A stretch of DNA of 64,000 nucleotides from Arthrobacter sp. DNA4. Its GTDB lineage: Bacteria > Actinomycetota > Actinomycetes > Actinomycetales > Micrococcaceae. The stretch is from positions 1,922,001 through 1,986,000 of the forward strand of contig NZ_CP101466.1 of the NCBI RefSeq assembly GCF_024362385.1, written 5' to 3'. Both the position numbers and the translations under genes were made by a program. Below the pieces are notes generated by a model, which worked only from the letters and a program-made list of their open reading frames with translations, did no database searches and was not told the DNA's origin. The stretch's first letter is position 1. Each line of letters starts with the position of its first letter. This document shows positions 7,586 through 16,439 of this stretch, piece by piece.

Positions 7586-8956
7586 ATGCCCGTTGAGTGC
7601 GATCTCAATGGATGGTGGCCGCCCGGATGCGGCTTGGTGTCACAGGCAAACGACAACGCCCTTGGCGCGGTCACGTCACTGTTCGCAAACATTCTGCAGA
7701 ACATGGCGTCGTGGCTGTGGGCCTTCATCACGGGTGCCTTCACTGTGTCGAACGTCGACGACTCCCAGTGGCTGTCCATCGAGGGACTCACGAGCTGGTG
7801 GGTGGTTGTAATGCTGACTCCACTCGCCGTCGTAATGATTATGCAGCTGCTCTCGGGGCTTATCAGCCAGCAACCCAGACGCATTGGAAGGGCGATGATA
7901 GGCGGGGCCGTCGCCATTCCACTGGTGGGCGCCGCCGTTTACCTTGTCCGTCAGTTGACGCGGGCAACGGACCTGGCATCCGCCGCCCTGCTCCAATCGA
8001 TTGGTTCCGACCCCTATCTCGTCTTCATGCGGCTCTTCGGCTTTGAACGAGCGCCTCAGGGAAGTGGCCGGGAATGGAACCTGGTCTCGTTGGCTCCGGG
8101 AAACACCGGCGGCCCTGCAGGCGCGGCGGTGGTGACCATGATGGCCGTAGTAGTCGTCTGGATACTCGCCTTCATCCTGATGTGCTCGATGATCTTCCGC
8201 TCGTTTGCCGTCGTTGTACTCGCCGCCGTCGCGCCAGTGGCCCTCATGCTGCTGCCCTGGGACAAGACAAAATCCTGGGCTCGTCGCTGGTGTGAGGTCG
8301 TCATCGCATTGGTTGTGGCCAAGCCCTTGGCTGCAACAGTTTTGGCCGTCGCCGTAAAGCTCTTTGCCGATTCCAAGTCCTTCGCGGGCTTGGCAGCCGG
8401 AACCGTAGGCATGGCCCTCGCATGTGGGGCACCCATGATGGCCCTGCGCCTCGTGAGCTTCGCTGGAGGGGAACTGGCTGCAGCCGCGCAAACGGCTGGC
8501 GGCGGCCACGTTCTGTCGCGAAGCACCAGTGTTGCGGCCCGGCAAATCAGTCGGCAGGCAGGCGGCCGACTGACTCTCGCGAACATGGTGAGTCGTTCCG
8601 CCATGACACGGCCCATCAGTTCGAGCCGTAACGTCTTCCCGACACAGGTGTCAGCTCCTCCTGTGCCCGCCGGGTTGACCTCACCGGGCCCCGATGGAGG
8701 ACAGAGAGCCTTGAAGACAGGATCGTCAACCGGATCACCGGGTGCAGCGCAGTCCGCGGAACCCACAGGGTTCGTGCGTGAGAGTCCGAGAAGCCAAGGC
8801 GGCGCTGCTCCAGCGCCAGCCCGGCAGAGCACACCTACAGAACCGGGACCGCGAGGGCGGCCTCCCGCTAACACCCCCGGACCGTCGAGCCCGCAACCTC
8901 CGAAACCCCAGCCACCAAGAATTGACCCTCCGAAGGGAGGCACCCCTCATGTCTGA
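7586..8956 (+). CDS. TrbL/VirB6-like polytopic channel protein
   Basis: The product has 456 residues. About six to seven transmembrane segments occupy residues 70-300, including runs such as WWVVVMLTPLAVVMIMQLL and VVVWILAFILMC, followed by a soluble, Pro/Gly/Ser-rich tail (about 340-456). This is the usual plan of TrbL/VirB6-type inner-membrane channel proteins in actinobacterial conjugation. It follows the two-helix protein by 3 bases and overlaps the next gene by 8. A long antisense open frame covers much of it and is a GC-composition shadow. Family assignment rests on topology and neighbours. Confidence 0.8.
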   Translation: MPVECDLNGWWPPGCGLVSQANDNALGAVTSLFANILQNMASWLWAFITGAFTVSNVDDSQWLSIEGLTSWWVVVMLTPLAVVMIMQLLSGLISQQPRRIGRAMIGGAVAIPLVGAAVYLVRQLTRATDLASAALLQSIGSDPYLVFMRLFGFERAPQGSGREWNLVSLAPGNTGGPAGAAVVTMMAVVVVWILAFILMCSMIFRSFAVVVLAAVAPVALMLLPWDKTKSWARRWCEVVIALVVAKPLAATVLAVAVKLFADSKSFAGLAAGTVGMALACGAPMMALRLVSFAGGELAAAAQTAGGGHVLSRSTSVAARQISRQAGGRLTLANMVSRSAMTRPISSSRNVFPTQVSAPPVPAGLTSPGPDGGQRALKTGSSTGSPGAAQSAEPTGFVRESPRSQGGAAPAPARQSTPTEPGPRGRPPANTPGPSSPQPPKPQPPRIDPPKGGTPHV

Positions 8957-9629
8957 AGACGGGCGCGCGTTGGAAGCTGTCAAATTCCCAAGGTACGAAC
9001 GCCGAGGCTTCTTCCTCGGGCTCAAGTGGTACCAGTTGCTCATCGTCGCCGGGGGAGTTGCCGTCGCCATCGTTGCCTCGGCGAGCCACGGTCCAGTCGG
9101 GTTGTTCACCACTGGGCCCATCTGGCTTGCGCTCATTCTGCTCGGTATCCTGCAGTACTCCCGTGTCCCATATCCAGTCTGGGCACAACAGATCGCGACG
9201 TTCTTTTATCGCGCAGCTGCGGGCCAGACGAGGTTTCTCGCAAAGCCTGAAGCTCCACGCCTCGTAAGCCGACTTGCCCTTCCGGGTGGGTTGGGCAGTC
9301 TGGAGATTCGAACGACCGTCCGTGGGGAATGCTTCCTGGTCGATGGACACGGCAAGGAGGTAATCGCGGTGCTGCGGTGCAGTACGCGGTCGTTCGCTCT
9401 CCTGGATGCTGACGATAAAGCGTGGGCAGTCCAGGCTTGGTCACGCGTTCAGGCCGGCATGGCCCAACGGCAAAGCGTTGCCCGCATCGCCATCCAGGAC
9501 TACACGGTGCCCTACCCGTCATCGTCCCTCTGGGACTTCTACAGGGAGAATGCTCTGCCGGCGCGAGACAAGGAAGACTCTGGATGGGGTCAACGTGCAT
9601 ACGAGGACTTACTGGGGGCCGCCGGCTAA
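8949..9629 (+). CDS. SCO6880-type transfer protein, N-terminal half (ends at an in-frame TAA)
   Basis: This part has 226 residues. It carries two adjacent transmembrane helices (about 27-70), as in PrgI-like proteins, then a soluble region. The ATG at 8949 has GGAGG 8 bases upstream and overlaps the previous stop by 8 bases. Known SCO6880-family proteins are about 500 residues and continue without a break. Here a TAA at 9627-9629 ends the frame, and the same frame resumes at once with the remainder (9633-10445). The two halves together would be 497 residues plus the stop position. Either the gene is split into two coupled polypeptides, or it is broken or mis-sequenced. Confidence 0.8.
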   Translation: MSEDGRALEAVKFPRYERRGFFLGLKWYQLLIVAGGVAVAIVASASHGPVGLFTTGPIWLALILLGILQYSRVPYPVWAQQIATFFYRAAAGQTRFLAKPEAPRLVSRLALPGGLGSLEIRTTVRGECFLVDGHGKEVIAVLRCSTRSFALLDADDKAWAVQAWSRVQAGMAQRQSVARIAIQDYTVPYPSSSLWDFYRENALPARDKEDSGWGQRAYEDLLGAAG

Positions 9630-9632
9630 GCC

Positions 9633-10445
9633 ATGAGCCATGAGCTGGTCGTCGCGGTTGTCCTGGACACGAGCAAGGCGCGACGGCGGATCAGGGAGTC
9701 GGGCGGGGGCGTCACCGGCCTTGAACACGTCCTGCGGCTCGAAGTCGATGCGATACGAACGTCGCTGGGTACTCACAACGTCAAAGTCGAGGAATGGTTC
9801 GGCGAGGCGGGGTTGCTTGCCATCATTCGCGGCGCTTTCGATCCTGCCCTTTTGCCCGACGGCAAAGCGATGGCCGCGACAGCTTCGGCGTCGAGTGCAC
9901 CAGCGGCAGAGTCTACGGATGATCTCACGAGACGCGGCCCGATGGGCGTTGAGGAGCACTGGACGTACTTGCGGACGGATTCCGGCTTCCACCAGACCTT
10001 TTGGATTGCTGAATGGCCGCGGCAGAAAGTTTTCCCGGGCTTCCTCCACCCTCTGATCTATGTGGGCGAATTCCGCCACACCTTCACCGAGGTTATTCGG
10101 GCGGTACCTACTGCTGAAGCCCTTCGCGACATCCGTTCAGCCCAGGAAGCCCATGAGACCCGTCGCCGCATCAACGCGCGCTTCGACAGGCCGCTCACGC
10201 GTGAGCAAAGGGCCGAGGAAGAAGAGGTGACACAGAGGGAGGAAGAGATTGTCGCCGGTCACGGTGACGTCCGTCCGGCCGCGTACATGACCGTGACAGC
10301 GACTTCACTGGAGGACTTGGCGCGGCACCGCCTGGAGCTTGAGTCCGCCGCCGCCGGAGCATTCGTGGAACTGCGCCTTCTGTACGGACAGCAGTGGGCG
10401 GCCTTTGTGGCCAGCGGCCTGCCACTGGGAAGAGGACTGCGATGA
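9633..10445 (+). CDS. SCO6880-type transfer protein, C-terminal half
   Basis: This part has 270 residues. It continues the frame of the preceding gene only one codon after its TAA. The opening MSHELVVAVVLDTSKARR and the RESGGGVTGLEHVLRLE segment correspond to the middle of full-length SCO6880-type proteins rather than a normal N-terminus. A fair ribosome site is missing (GGGGG is about 14 bases away), but re-initiation from the stop 3 bases upstream is possible. The C-terminus has a charged helix (about 175-205). It overlaps the VirB4-like gene by ATGA. Confidence 0.75.
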   Translation: MSHELVVAVVLDTSKARRRIRESGGGVTGLEHVLRLEVDAIRTSLGTHNVKVEEWFGEAGLLAIIRGAFDPALLPDGKAMAATASASSAPAAESTDDLTRRGPMGVEEHWTYLRTDSGFHQTFWIAEWPRQKVFPGFLHPLIYVGEFRHTFTEVIRAVPTAEALRDIRSAQEAHETRRRINARFDRPLTREQRAEEEEVTQREEEIVAGHGDVRPAAYMTVTATSLEDLARHRLELESAAAGAFVELRLLYGQQWAAFVASGLPLGRGLR

Positions 10446-11887
10446 AAACGACCAGGGCCACTTTCGAATACCTTCCATCTGACAAGAACTGGAACGAGCG
10501 GAAAGCACGACGCCGGCCGGCACCGCAGGAGTCCGGGCGGGCGAGTGCTCCGTCGGAGCATGAACAGCCGGGACTTCAGAAGTTTCGCTTGACGGGCGAT
10601 TGGGGGAGTAGAGAACCGAACTCGCTCCGGGGCCCGCACCGGTTACGTCCAGCGCCGCACCGCGCCTCCACCATGACTTTCGCGGCCGCTTACCCTTTTC
10701 TTACCGAATCGGGGCTGGGGCATGAAGGCACCTACATCGGAACCGACGTCTTTGGGTCAGGAGCCTTCTCCTACGATCCCTGGATCCTTTACGACAAAGG
10801 GATCATCAGCGGCCCATCCATCGTCGTAATCGGAACCGTCGGCACAGGCAAATCGATGTGCGGCAAGTCGCTCGTGGCGCGGTCCATTACGTTGGGCAGG
10901 AAAGCCGCCGTCGCCTCTGATCCCAAGGGTGAGTGGGTCGCCGTCGCCAAAGCTGTCGGTGGCAAAGTCATCTCCGTTGGTCCCGGCCGTCCCGCACGAG
11001 TGAACCCGCTTGATGCGGGGCCGCGGTCGAGCGCCCTCACTGAAGCACAGTGGCAGGCTGTTGTTCGCCAGCGGCGCCGGTATCTCCTGGTGGCACTTGT
11101 CTCCCTCATGCGTCAAGGAATGCCGCTCCGACCCGTCGAGCACACGGCCTTGGATATCGCCCTCATGGAAACAATGGCGGAAAACTCCAACCCCACGCTG
11201 CCCATGGTGCTTGACCATTTGCTGCGACCGTCGAAGGAGATGGTAGCTCTCGTCGGGGTCGAGGGCGGAACCGCCGTCAGCCATTCCCTTAGACGCACGG
11301 TGTCCGGTGATCTCGAGGGCATGTTTGATGCTCCGTCCACCGTAGCCTTCGACGCGGACGCCCCAATGATGGTGATGGACACTTCGGCGCTCATTGGGGC
11401 TTCGGAGCAAGCCCTGTCATTAGCGGCCGCTTGCGGCGCTACCTGGCTGGAGGCGGCGATCACCAATCCCGACGGCGGCAAGCGCCTTGTCGTCTACGAC
11501 GAAGGTTGGCGGATGCTCGCTGATCCTTACATGCTGGCGAAGATGAGCGAACAGTGGCGTTTGGCCAGAACTTACGGCATCGCCAACCTGCTGATTATGC
11601 ATAAAGTCGCTGACCTCAACGAGATTGGTGACAGCACCAGCGGACATCGGCAGAAAGCCCTGGGTCTCCTCACCGAAGCCGACACCAGGATCATCTACCG
11701 CCAGAAGCACGACGCAATGCGGCTTACCAAGGAAGCGCTGGGCCTTACCGAAGCCGAGTGCGAGCACGTTGAGAATCTTCCGAAGGGCGTCGGTCTCTGG
11801 AAGGTCGGCAACCGCTCCTTCATCGTTGCCAACCGGGTGACAACGGACGAGTTGGACGTTTTCGGGACTGACGGCAGGATGCTGTGA
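10442..11887 (+). CDS. VirB4-like conjugation ATPase
   Basis: The product has 481 residues from an ATG overlapping the previous TGA. The first 75 residues are basic and probably disordered. Walker A is GTVGTGKS at about 131-138 and Walker B is RLVVYDEGWRML at about 345-356; the downstream RLARTYGIANLLIMHK and ADTRIIYRQ segments are typical of VirB4/TraC-type ATPases. It is shorter than classical VirB4 because the N-terminal domain is supplied separately in SCO6880-type systems. It should power pilin or channel assembly at the membrane. GTGA overlap with the coupling-protein gene indicates co-translation. Confidence 0.9.
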   Translation: MKTTRATFEYLPSDKNWNERKARRRPAPQESGRASAPSEHEQPGLQKFRLTGDWGSREPNSLRGPHRLRPAPHRASTMTFAAAYPFLTESGLGHEGTYIGTDVFGSGAFSYDPWILYDKGIISGPSIVVIGTVGTGKSMCGKSLVARSITLGRKAAVASDPKGEWVAVAKAVGGKVISVGPGRPARVNPLDAGPRSSALTEAQWQAVVRQRRRYLLVALVSLMRQGMPLRPVEHTALDIALMETMAENSNPTLPMVLDHLLRPSKEMVALVGVEGGTAVSHSLRRTVSGDLEGMFDAPSTVAFDADAPMMVMDTSALIGASEQALSLAAACGATWLEAAITNPDGGKRLVVYDEGWRMLADPYMLAKMSEQWRLARTYGIANLLIMHKVADLNEIGDSTSGHRQKALGLLTEADTRIIYRQKHDAMRLTKEALGLTEAECEHVENLPKGVGLWKVGNRSFIVANRVTTDELDVFGTDGRML

Positions 11888-13701
11888 GACAGCCAGTGAG
11901 TTCCCGGGCTGCCATCGACAATCCGCTCTGCACCGCTGCTCTCGTTGGAGCGGCGGCTTACGTATGTCTCTGCGCGTTGGTGCAGGCCGCGGCGCAGCTC
12001 GCGACCTCTTGGCACTGCGGCGCCTTGCCGCCGTCGCCCTTCAACCCGGGTGCCGTCGTCGGACTTTTGGCCAACAGGATGGACTGGATAGTCATCCGCA
12101 GTGGGGACTGCGCAGTCGGCACGGACAGCGTTTGGTGGATCTTGGCTCCGGCCCTGCTGCTGGTCGGAGCGCTCGCCGTGGCTGCGCTGGTTGCGTGGAG
12201 GCGGTGGAAGCAATCGGGGGCATGGCTCCGGCAGGACATCCTGAACCGGGACGGCGTTGCCCGTCGCGCCGAAATCGTCCACGACTTTGGGGCGAGGGCG
12301 GTGCAGAAGCGGGGGAAGTTCACGCGCCCGGGACTGGTGAAGCCTTCGGTGCAGGATCTGTCCTGGACCCTGGGTCGATCCCGCGGCGTCACGGTCCACG
12401 TTTCCACTGAAGAATCGATGGTGATCCAGGGTGCTCCCCGGTCCGGCAAGGGCCTCTACGTGGTCATCAACGCGATCCTCGACGCGCCCGGTGCCGTCGT
12501 AACGACGTCTACGCGGGCTGACAACCTTGTAGTGACCATGAAGGCAAGGGCTTCTGACGGGCGCCCGGTGACGGTGTTCGATCCCCAAGGCATGTCAGGC
12601 TTGCCGTCGTCCCTCCGCTGGTCACCGGTGCGGGGATGTGAGGACCCGGACGTTGCCACCCGGCGAGCGCTGGTCATTACCGCGGACACGGAGATGAAGG
12701 GCGAAAACGCTGCGTGGCAGAAGCGCTCGCTGATCGTCCTCCAATGCCTGCTCCATGCTGCTGCCCTGTCCGGCGAGGGAGTGGCTGCATTCCGACGCTG
12801 GTCCTCCAGCCCTGTGCTTGCCCGGGAAGCGCTGGAAGTCCTGGGCACGCCAGGCGCGGCGCTTGGTTGGCAGTCAGACCTGATGGGAATCCTGGAAGAC
12901 GACCCGCGGAATACCTCGAACTCCTGGATCGGTGTCTCGGCAGCGGTTGCCCCGCTGTCTTCACCGAAGGTTTTGGCTGCACTGAACCCGCAGGATGAGT
13001 CCGAGGAGTTTGATCCGAAGGCGTTCATTCGGGAACGGGGCACGCTCTATTTGATCGGCACGCGCGCAGGCGCGGCTGCTGCCGGTCCATACCTGTCCGC
13101 CCTGATCGACGACATTGACAGCGCGGCACGCGAAATGGCGTTCGTTTCGCCAGGCGGCAGGCTTGAGCCGCCGCTGTCCCTCATACTCGATGAGATCGCC
13201 AACCTGGCTCCCTGGCCGGGCCTCCCCGTGGCGCTGGCTGATGGCGGCGGCATCGGCATCTCCACCCTCGTCGTCCTCCAATCCCTTTCTCAGGCCCGTT
13301 CGGGCTGGTCCATCGATGAAGCGTCAACAATATGGGACTCCGCCATCATTAAGGTGATTTTCGGAGGCGGATCTGACGAACACGACCTCCGATCGCTCGC
13401 CGGTCTGCTCGGCGAGCGCAGCTTGACGCTCACCACGCGTTCCTGGTCGTCACAGGGCCGGCAGGACGGCGAACAGCTTCGCGACCGTCCGGTGATCGCC
13501 TTGGACGAGATTCGACGCCTCCCAGCTGGCACCGCACTCATGCTGGGTCGGCGCACGCGGCCTATTCTGTTGGATCTCCTGGAATGGCACAAGCGCAAGG
13601 ACGCCGGGGAACTGCGCCGCCTGAAGGCTGAGATGGAGCGCCTGTTGGCCGACGGGCACAAGCAGCGTCAACAGAAGACCGAAGGGGCTCCTGATGCATA
13701 G
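11884..13701 (+). CDS. VirD4/TraG-type coupling protein (T4CP)
   Basis: The product has 605 residues. Two N-terminal transmembrane helices (about 17-40 and 85-105) anchor a large cytosolic motor. Walker A is QGAPRSGKG at about 182-190 and Walker B is LSLILDEIANLAPWPG near residue 430; a conserved LVVLQSLSQ strand follows. The coupling protein brings the relaxase-DNA complex to the channel. The GTG start overlaps the VirB4-like stop, and the end overlaps the DUF4913 gene by 8 bases. The C-terminal 40 residues are highly charged and may contact the relaxase (inference). Confidence 0.92.
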   Translation: MRQPVSSRAAIDNPLCTAALVGAAAYVCLCALVQAAAQLATSWHCGALPPSPFNPGAVVGLLANRMDWIVIRSGDCAVGTDSVWWILAPALLLVGALAVAALVAWRRWKQSGAWLRQDILNRDGVARRAEIVHDFGARAVQKRGKFTRPGLVKPSVQDLSWTLGRSRGVTVHVSTEESMVIQGAPRSGKGLYVVINAILDAPGAVVTTSTRADNLVVTMKARASDGRPVTVFDPQGMSGLPSSLRWSPVRGCEDPDVATRRALVITADTEMKGENAAWQKRSLIVLQCLLHAAALSGEGVAAFRRWSSSPVLAREALEVLGTPGAALGWQSDLMGILEDDPRNTSNSWIGVSAAVAPLSSPKVLAALNPQDESEEFDPKAFIRERGTLYLIGTRAGAAAAGPYLSALIDDIDSAAREMAFVSPGGRLEPPLSLILDEIANLAPWPGLPVALADGGGIGISTLVVLQSLSQARSGWSIDEASTIWDSAIIKVIFGGGSDEHDLRSLAGLLGERSLTLTTRSWSSQGRQDGEQLRDRPVIALDEIRRLPAGTALMLGRRTRPILLDLLEWHKRKDAGELRRLKAEMERLLADGHKQRQQKTEGAPDA

Positions 13702-14206
13702 CCGTGACAACGTCGACGAGTTTGATGTTCCCTCCTCGGGTTCCTTTGGGGACGACGAGATTACTGCACAACTTTTCAGGTCGGCATTTGCCGGACAGGC
13801 TGGGCCCAAGTCCGTGACCCGCCGCTGGCGGGAGATGACGACCGAGCAATCACAGGAGGCATGGCGATCGCTATTTGCGTGGGTGCGATGGCTCGTGGCC
13901 ACCTACCAACTGACGACGTCGGTCGTCCCGGACTGCTGGTGGCGTCACCCTGAGATCGTGGCTGAGTTGTACGCGCTTCACCGCGCGGAGTTGGCCTCCT
14001 ACACAACGGACGATCCTGGCTTCGGGCCGCTCGCCTTCCATGAAAGGCTCCCACACGCAGTCGAACGTCTTAGGACGCACACCAGGGCGGCCGGATGCGT
14101 AGGACTGCAGGCACACAAGGATCCCGCACCGCGCATGCTTGCGAACGACGATCCGGCCTTCCTCGACTGGTGCAAGGCGGCCCATCAATTGGTTCCCGAA
14201 TTCTGA
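13694..14206 (+). CDS. DUF4913 family protein
   Basis: This 170-residue soluble protein has a Trp-rich core (WRSLFAWVRWLVATY) and the WWRHPEIVAELYALHRAEL segment, which I associate with DUF4913, a family common next to T4CP genes on actinobacterial plasmids. The function is unknown. It overlaps the coupling-protein gene by 8 bases and is probably the last gene of the coupled block before the ArdC-like gene. Confidence 0.75.
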   Translation: MHSRDNVDEFDVPSSGSFGDDEITAQLFRSAFAGQAGPKSVTRRWREMTTEQSQEAWRSLFAWVRWLVATYQLTTSVVPDCWWRHPEIVAELYALHRAELASYTTDDPGFGPLAFHERLPHAVERLRTHTRAAGCVGLQAHKDPAPRMLANDDPAFLDWCKAAHQLVPEF

Positions 14207-14290
14207 GTCATGTCGCTCCAATGACCTGGTCGCCATGAACTGGTGTCTGCGCAGCTGAGCTGCGGTCCAAGAAACAGAAGGGTGGCTGTC

Positions 14291-15436
14291 GTGGCCGCTG
14301 CACCCGAAGTTCCGTCAAGCCCCTCCGCTGGCCCGAACTCCCCGTTGGAGCCTCAGCGACTGGCGCCCGAGGAACGTGTTGCTGCCTTGATGGACGGACT
14401 GCACTCGATTCTTGAAAAGGCTGTCGAGTCGCCATCACATTGGCAGGTTCTCCTTGACGCTTCCGCCAGCCTGTGGCGCTATTCCGGCGGGAACGTTGCC
14501 CTGCTGATGATGCAGATGGCACAGCGCGGTACCGACGAGCCCACGCTCGTGGCGGGCTTCAAGGAATGGGAGCGGCACGGGCGGAATGTTCTTCGTGGTG
14601 AGCATGCCTTGTGGGTGATTGCGCCAAGGACGGCCCGCGTTCAACAGGTGCTCTTGCCGGACGGCACGCGTCACCGCATCCCTGTTGGCGACAAGGCTCC
14701 CAACGGCGCCGTTGACGAGGGGAAGAAGACGCTCATCACTGGCTGGCGGGGCCAGGCTGTCTTCGACGTCTCCCAGACCGAGGGTACCCCGCTGCTGGTT
14801 CCTCGATCAGCTGGGCTCACGTCAGTCGAGGTGCCGCGGCTGTGGGAGTCGCTGGCTGGAGTTGCCCGCGCTCACGGCTTCTCAGTGCAAGTCACGGACT
14901 CGCAGTTCGGGCTCACAAGCGGCTTCACGGACTTTGCCCAGCATCGCGTTCAGGTGGGTGGCTGGCTGAACTCAGAGGAACGCGCAGCGGTGCTCGCGCA
15001 TGAGCTCGGGCACGTTTTGCTCCACGGCCCGAACGACAATGTGGGCAAGTTGTATGGAAGCAGCGTGGACCACCGCGGGCTGGCCGAAGTCGAGGCGGAG
15101 TCAGTGGCCTACACGGTGCTTAAGGCGCACGGAATTGATAGAGGGCCTCAATCAGCAAGCTATCTGTCGGGCTGGGCTGATGCAGTTATCGAAGCGGAGC
15201 AGTCAGCAGCCGGAGCTACGTCGCGGAAGCCCGCCTCACGCGTGGATATTGCCAAATCAGTGCTTGGCCGGGTGACGGCCGCAAGTAAGGAAATTCTCGA
15301 AGTGACCGATCCGCCAGGACTGGGCGGGAAGGTTCCGGCTGCGGAAGCCTCCCTGCGGGTTGAAGGCCAGCAAACATTCGCGGGCGTGAAGCCGGCAGAG
15401 GGACCGCCGCAGGGCTTGGAAATGTCTGGCCCGTGA
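14291..15436 (+). CDS. ArdC-like antirestriction / ImmA-IrrE metallopeptidase protein
   Basis: The product has 381 residues from GTG 14291, chosen because AGAAGG lies 9 bases upstream; GTG at 14243 would add 16. The N-terminal part (about 30-190) resembles the ssDNA-binding domain of ArdC proteins (WRYSGGNVALLMMQ, GFKEWERHGRNVLRGE). A zincin site follows: HELGH at about 237-241 and a downstream Glu in AEVEAESVAY. ArdC-type proteins protect incoming ssDNA and counter host restriction after conjugation. The ssb gene immediately downstream fits a role in establishing transferred DNA. Confidence 0.85.
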   Translation: MAAAPEVPSSPSAGPNSPLEPQRLAPEERVAALMDGLHSILEKAVESPSHWQVLLDASASLWRYSGGNVALLMMQMAQRGTDEPTLVAGFKEWERHGRNVLRGEHALWVIAPRTARVQQVLLPDGTRHRIPVGDKAPNGAVDEGKKTLITGWRGQAVFDVSQTEGTPLLVPRSAGLTSVEVPRLWESLAGVARAHGFSVQVTDSQFGLTSGFTDFAQHRVQVGGWLNSEERAAVLAHELGHVLLHGPNDNVGKLYGSSVDHRGLAEVEAESVAYTVLKAHGIDRGPQSASYLSGWADAVIEAEQSAAGATSRKPASRVDIAKSVLGRVTAASKEILEVTDPPGLGGKVPAAEASLRVEGQQTFAGVKPAEGPPQGLEMSGP

Positions 15437-15494
15437 GGCCAGTCGATAAAGCGTTGGATGGGAAAGCCCCGTCCGCGAAGGAAGGACGCACGAT

Positions 15495-15986
15495 ATGAGC
15501 ACCAAGATACCGATCAATATCGCCGGCAACCTCGTGGCAGATCCGGATCTGACCTACGGTGAGTCGGGGGTAGCCCACGCCAAGCTCCGCGTTGCGGTGA
15601 ACCAGCGGGTCCAAGGTCCAGACGGATCCTGGCATGACGGGGAACCTGTTTTTCACAACGTCTCCGCGTTCCGGGCGCTCGCCGAGAATGCCTCCAATTC
15701 GCTGAAGAAGGGCGACCCCGTCACCGTTTCGGGTGAGCTGGAATTCCGTTCATTCGAAAAGGATGGGGAGCGGCGCGAGGCTCGTCGCATCGTCGCCGAG
15801 ACCATTGGCCCGGACCTTCGCTTCGGTACCGCTGCATACCAGCGTTCTGCGCGTGCCGCTGGGCCGGGCGCTTCACCAGAGGCAGGCCTGCAGGCGGCGC
15901 CGGAGCCCGCCTACAACATCGCAACCAAGGGGCCGGTGTCGGTATCCCCTTTCGGCGAGCCGGCGCGGAATGAGGTTAGTCTCTGA
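15495..15986 (+). CDS. ssb: Plasmid single-stranded DNA-binding protein
   Basis: The product has 163 residues. The OB-fold is recognisable from IPINIAGNLVADPDL, AKLRVAVNQR, VFHNVSAFRALAENA, SLKKGDPVTVSGELEFRSF and the ARRIVAETIGPDLRFGTA strand. AGGA lies 8 bases before the ATG. The C-terminal tail is short and ends EPARNEVSL; it lacks the acidic DDDIPF-like tip that recruits partners to housekeeping SSB. It probably coats transferred ssDNA together with the ArdC-like protein. A large hairpin follows the gene. Confidence 0.9.
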   Translation: MSTKIPINIAGNLVADPDLTYGESGVAHAKLRVAVNQRVQGPDGSWHDGEPVFHNVSAFRALAENASNSLKKGDPVTVSGELEFRSFEKDGERREARRIVAETIGPDLRFGTAAYQRSARAAGPGASPEAGLQAAPEPAYNIATKGPVSVSPFGEPARNEVSL

Positions 15987-16024
15987 CCCTGCGCCGTTGG
16001 GTGGGGCTGCTGAGCTTGCCCCCT

Positions 16025-16088
16025 AGCGAGACATGGCAATGGCCTGGTACTTCCGTGGAGGACCAGGCCATTGCCATGCTGTCTCGCT
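16025..16088. terminator. Large hairpin between convergent genes (probable bidirectional terminator)
   Basis: Arms at 16025-16048 and 16062-16088 are complementary over 24 bases with one 3-base bulge, around a 13-base loop. It lies 38 bases after the ssb stop and 18 bases before the end of a convergent gene. There is no U-tract, so a Rho-assisted terminator or a single-strand signal are alternatives. Confidence 0.7.
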
Positions 16089-16106
16089 GATGGACCGAGG
16101 TGCCTG

Positions 16107-16412
16107 CTACAGCCGCGAACTGCCCTTCCACTCGTCCGGTTCCACCCGCTTGATGCTCGAAGAGTGAGCCCAACCCATGTGGTACTTGCCGGAGGAATCC
16201 AGCCACTCGATGAGACCGTACTTGTGGGTCCAGCCGACGGCCCTGCCATAGATTCCGCCGACATACACCAACGGTAAGCCGTACTTCGGGAAGTCCCGAA
16301 TAGGCGCCGGATCATCTATTGGACGGCTCGACTCAGCTTCCATCCGGGCCATCATGCGCTCGAGGTCTTCAGGCGAGCCGGATTTGATCACGCAAATAAC
16401 TATAGAACACAT
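16107..16412 (-). CDS. Small hypothetical protein
   Basis: This 101-residue protein has an SH3-like look in its second half (YVGGIYGRAVGWTHKYGLIEWL, then YHMGWAHSSSIKRVEP), but I do not recognise the family. The ATG at 16412 lacks a clear ribosome site; Met20/Met21 are possible later starts. It lies 27 bases downstream of the two-helix membrane-protein gene and is probably co-transcribed with it and the relaxase block. Confidence 0.55.
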   Translation of the reverse strand: MCSIVICVIKSGSPEDLERMMARMEAESSRPIDDPAPIRDFPKYGLPLVYVGGIYGRAVGWTHKYGLIEWLDSSGKYHMGWAHSSSIKRVEPDEWKGSSRL

Positions 16413-16439
16413 GTTCGAATGCGGACTGCCGGGGAGCGG

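Noticed and set aside
7676..8943. Long open frames on the minus strand opposite the TrbL-like gene
   Set aside because: They have low-complexity translations, no motif or ribosome site, and lie fully inside a recognised gene; this is a GC-composition effect.
7213..14219. Exact 14-base direct repeat AGTCATGTCGCTCC at 7213-7226 and 14206-14219
   Set aside because: Several 14-base matches are expected by chance in 64 kb; both lie near transfer genes but no other feature is shared.
16025..16088. Hairpin as the origin of transfer
   Set aside because: It lies between convergent ssb and hypothetical genes, far from the start of the relaxase gene; terminator or ssDNA signal is more likely.
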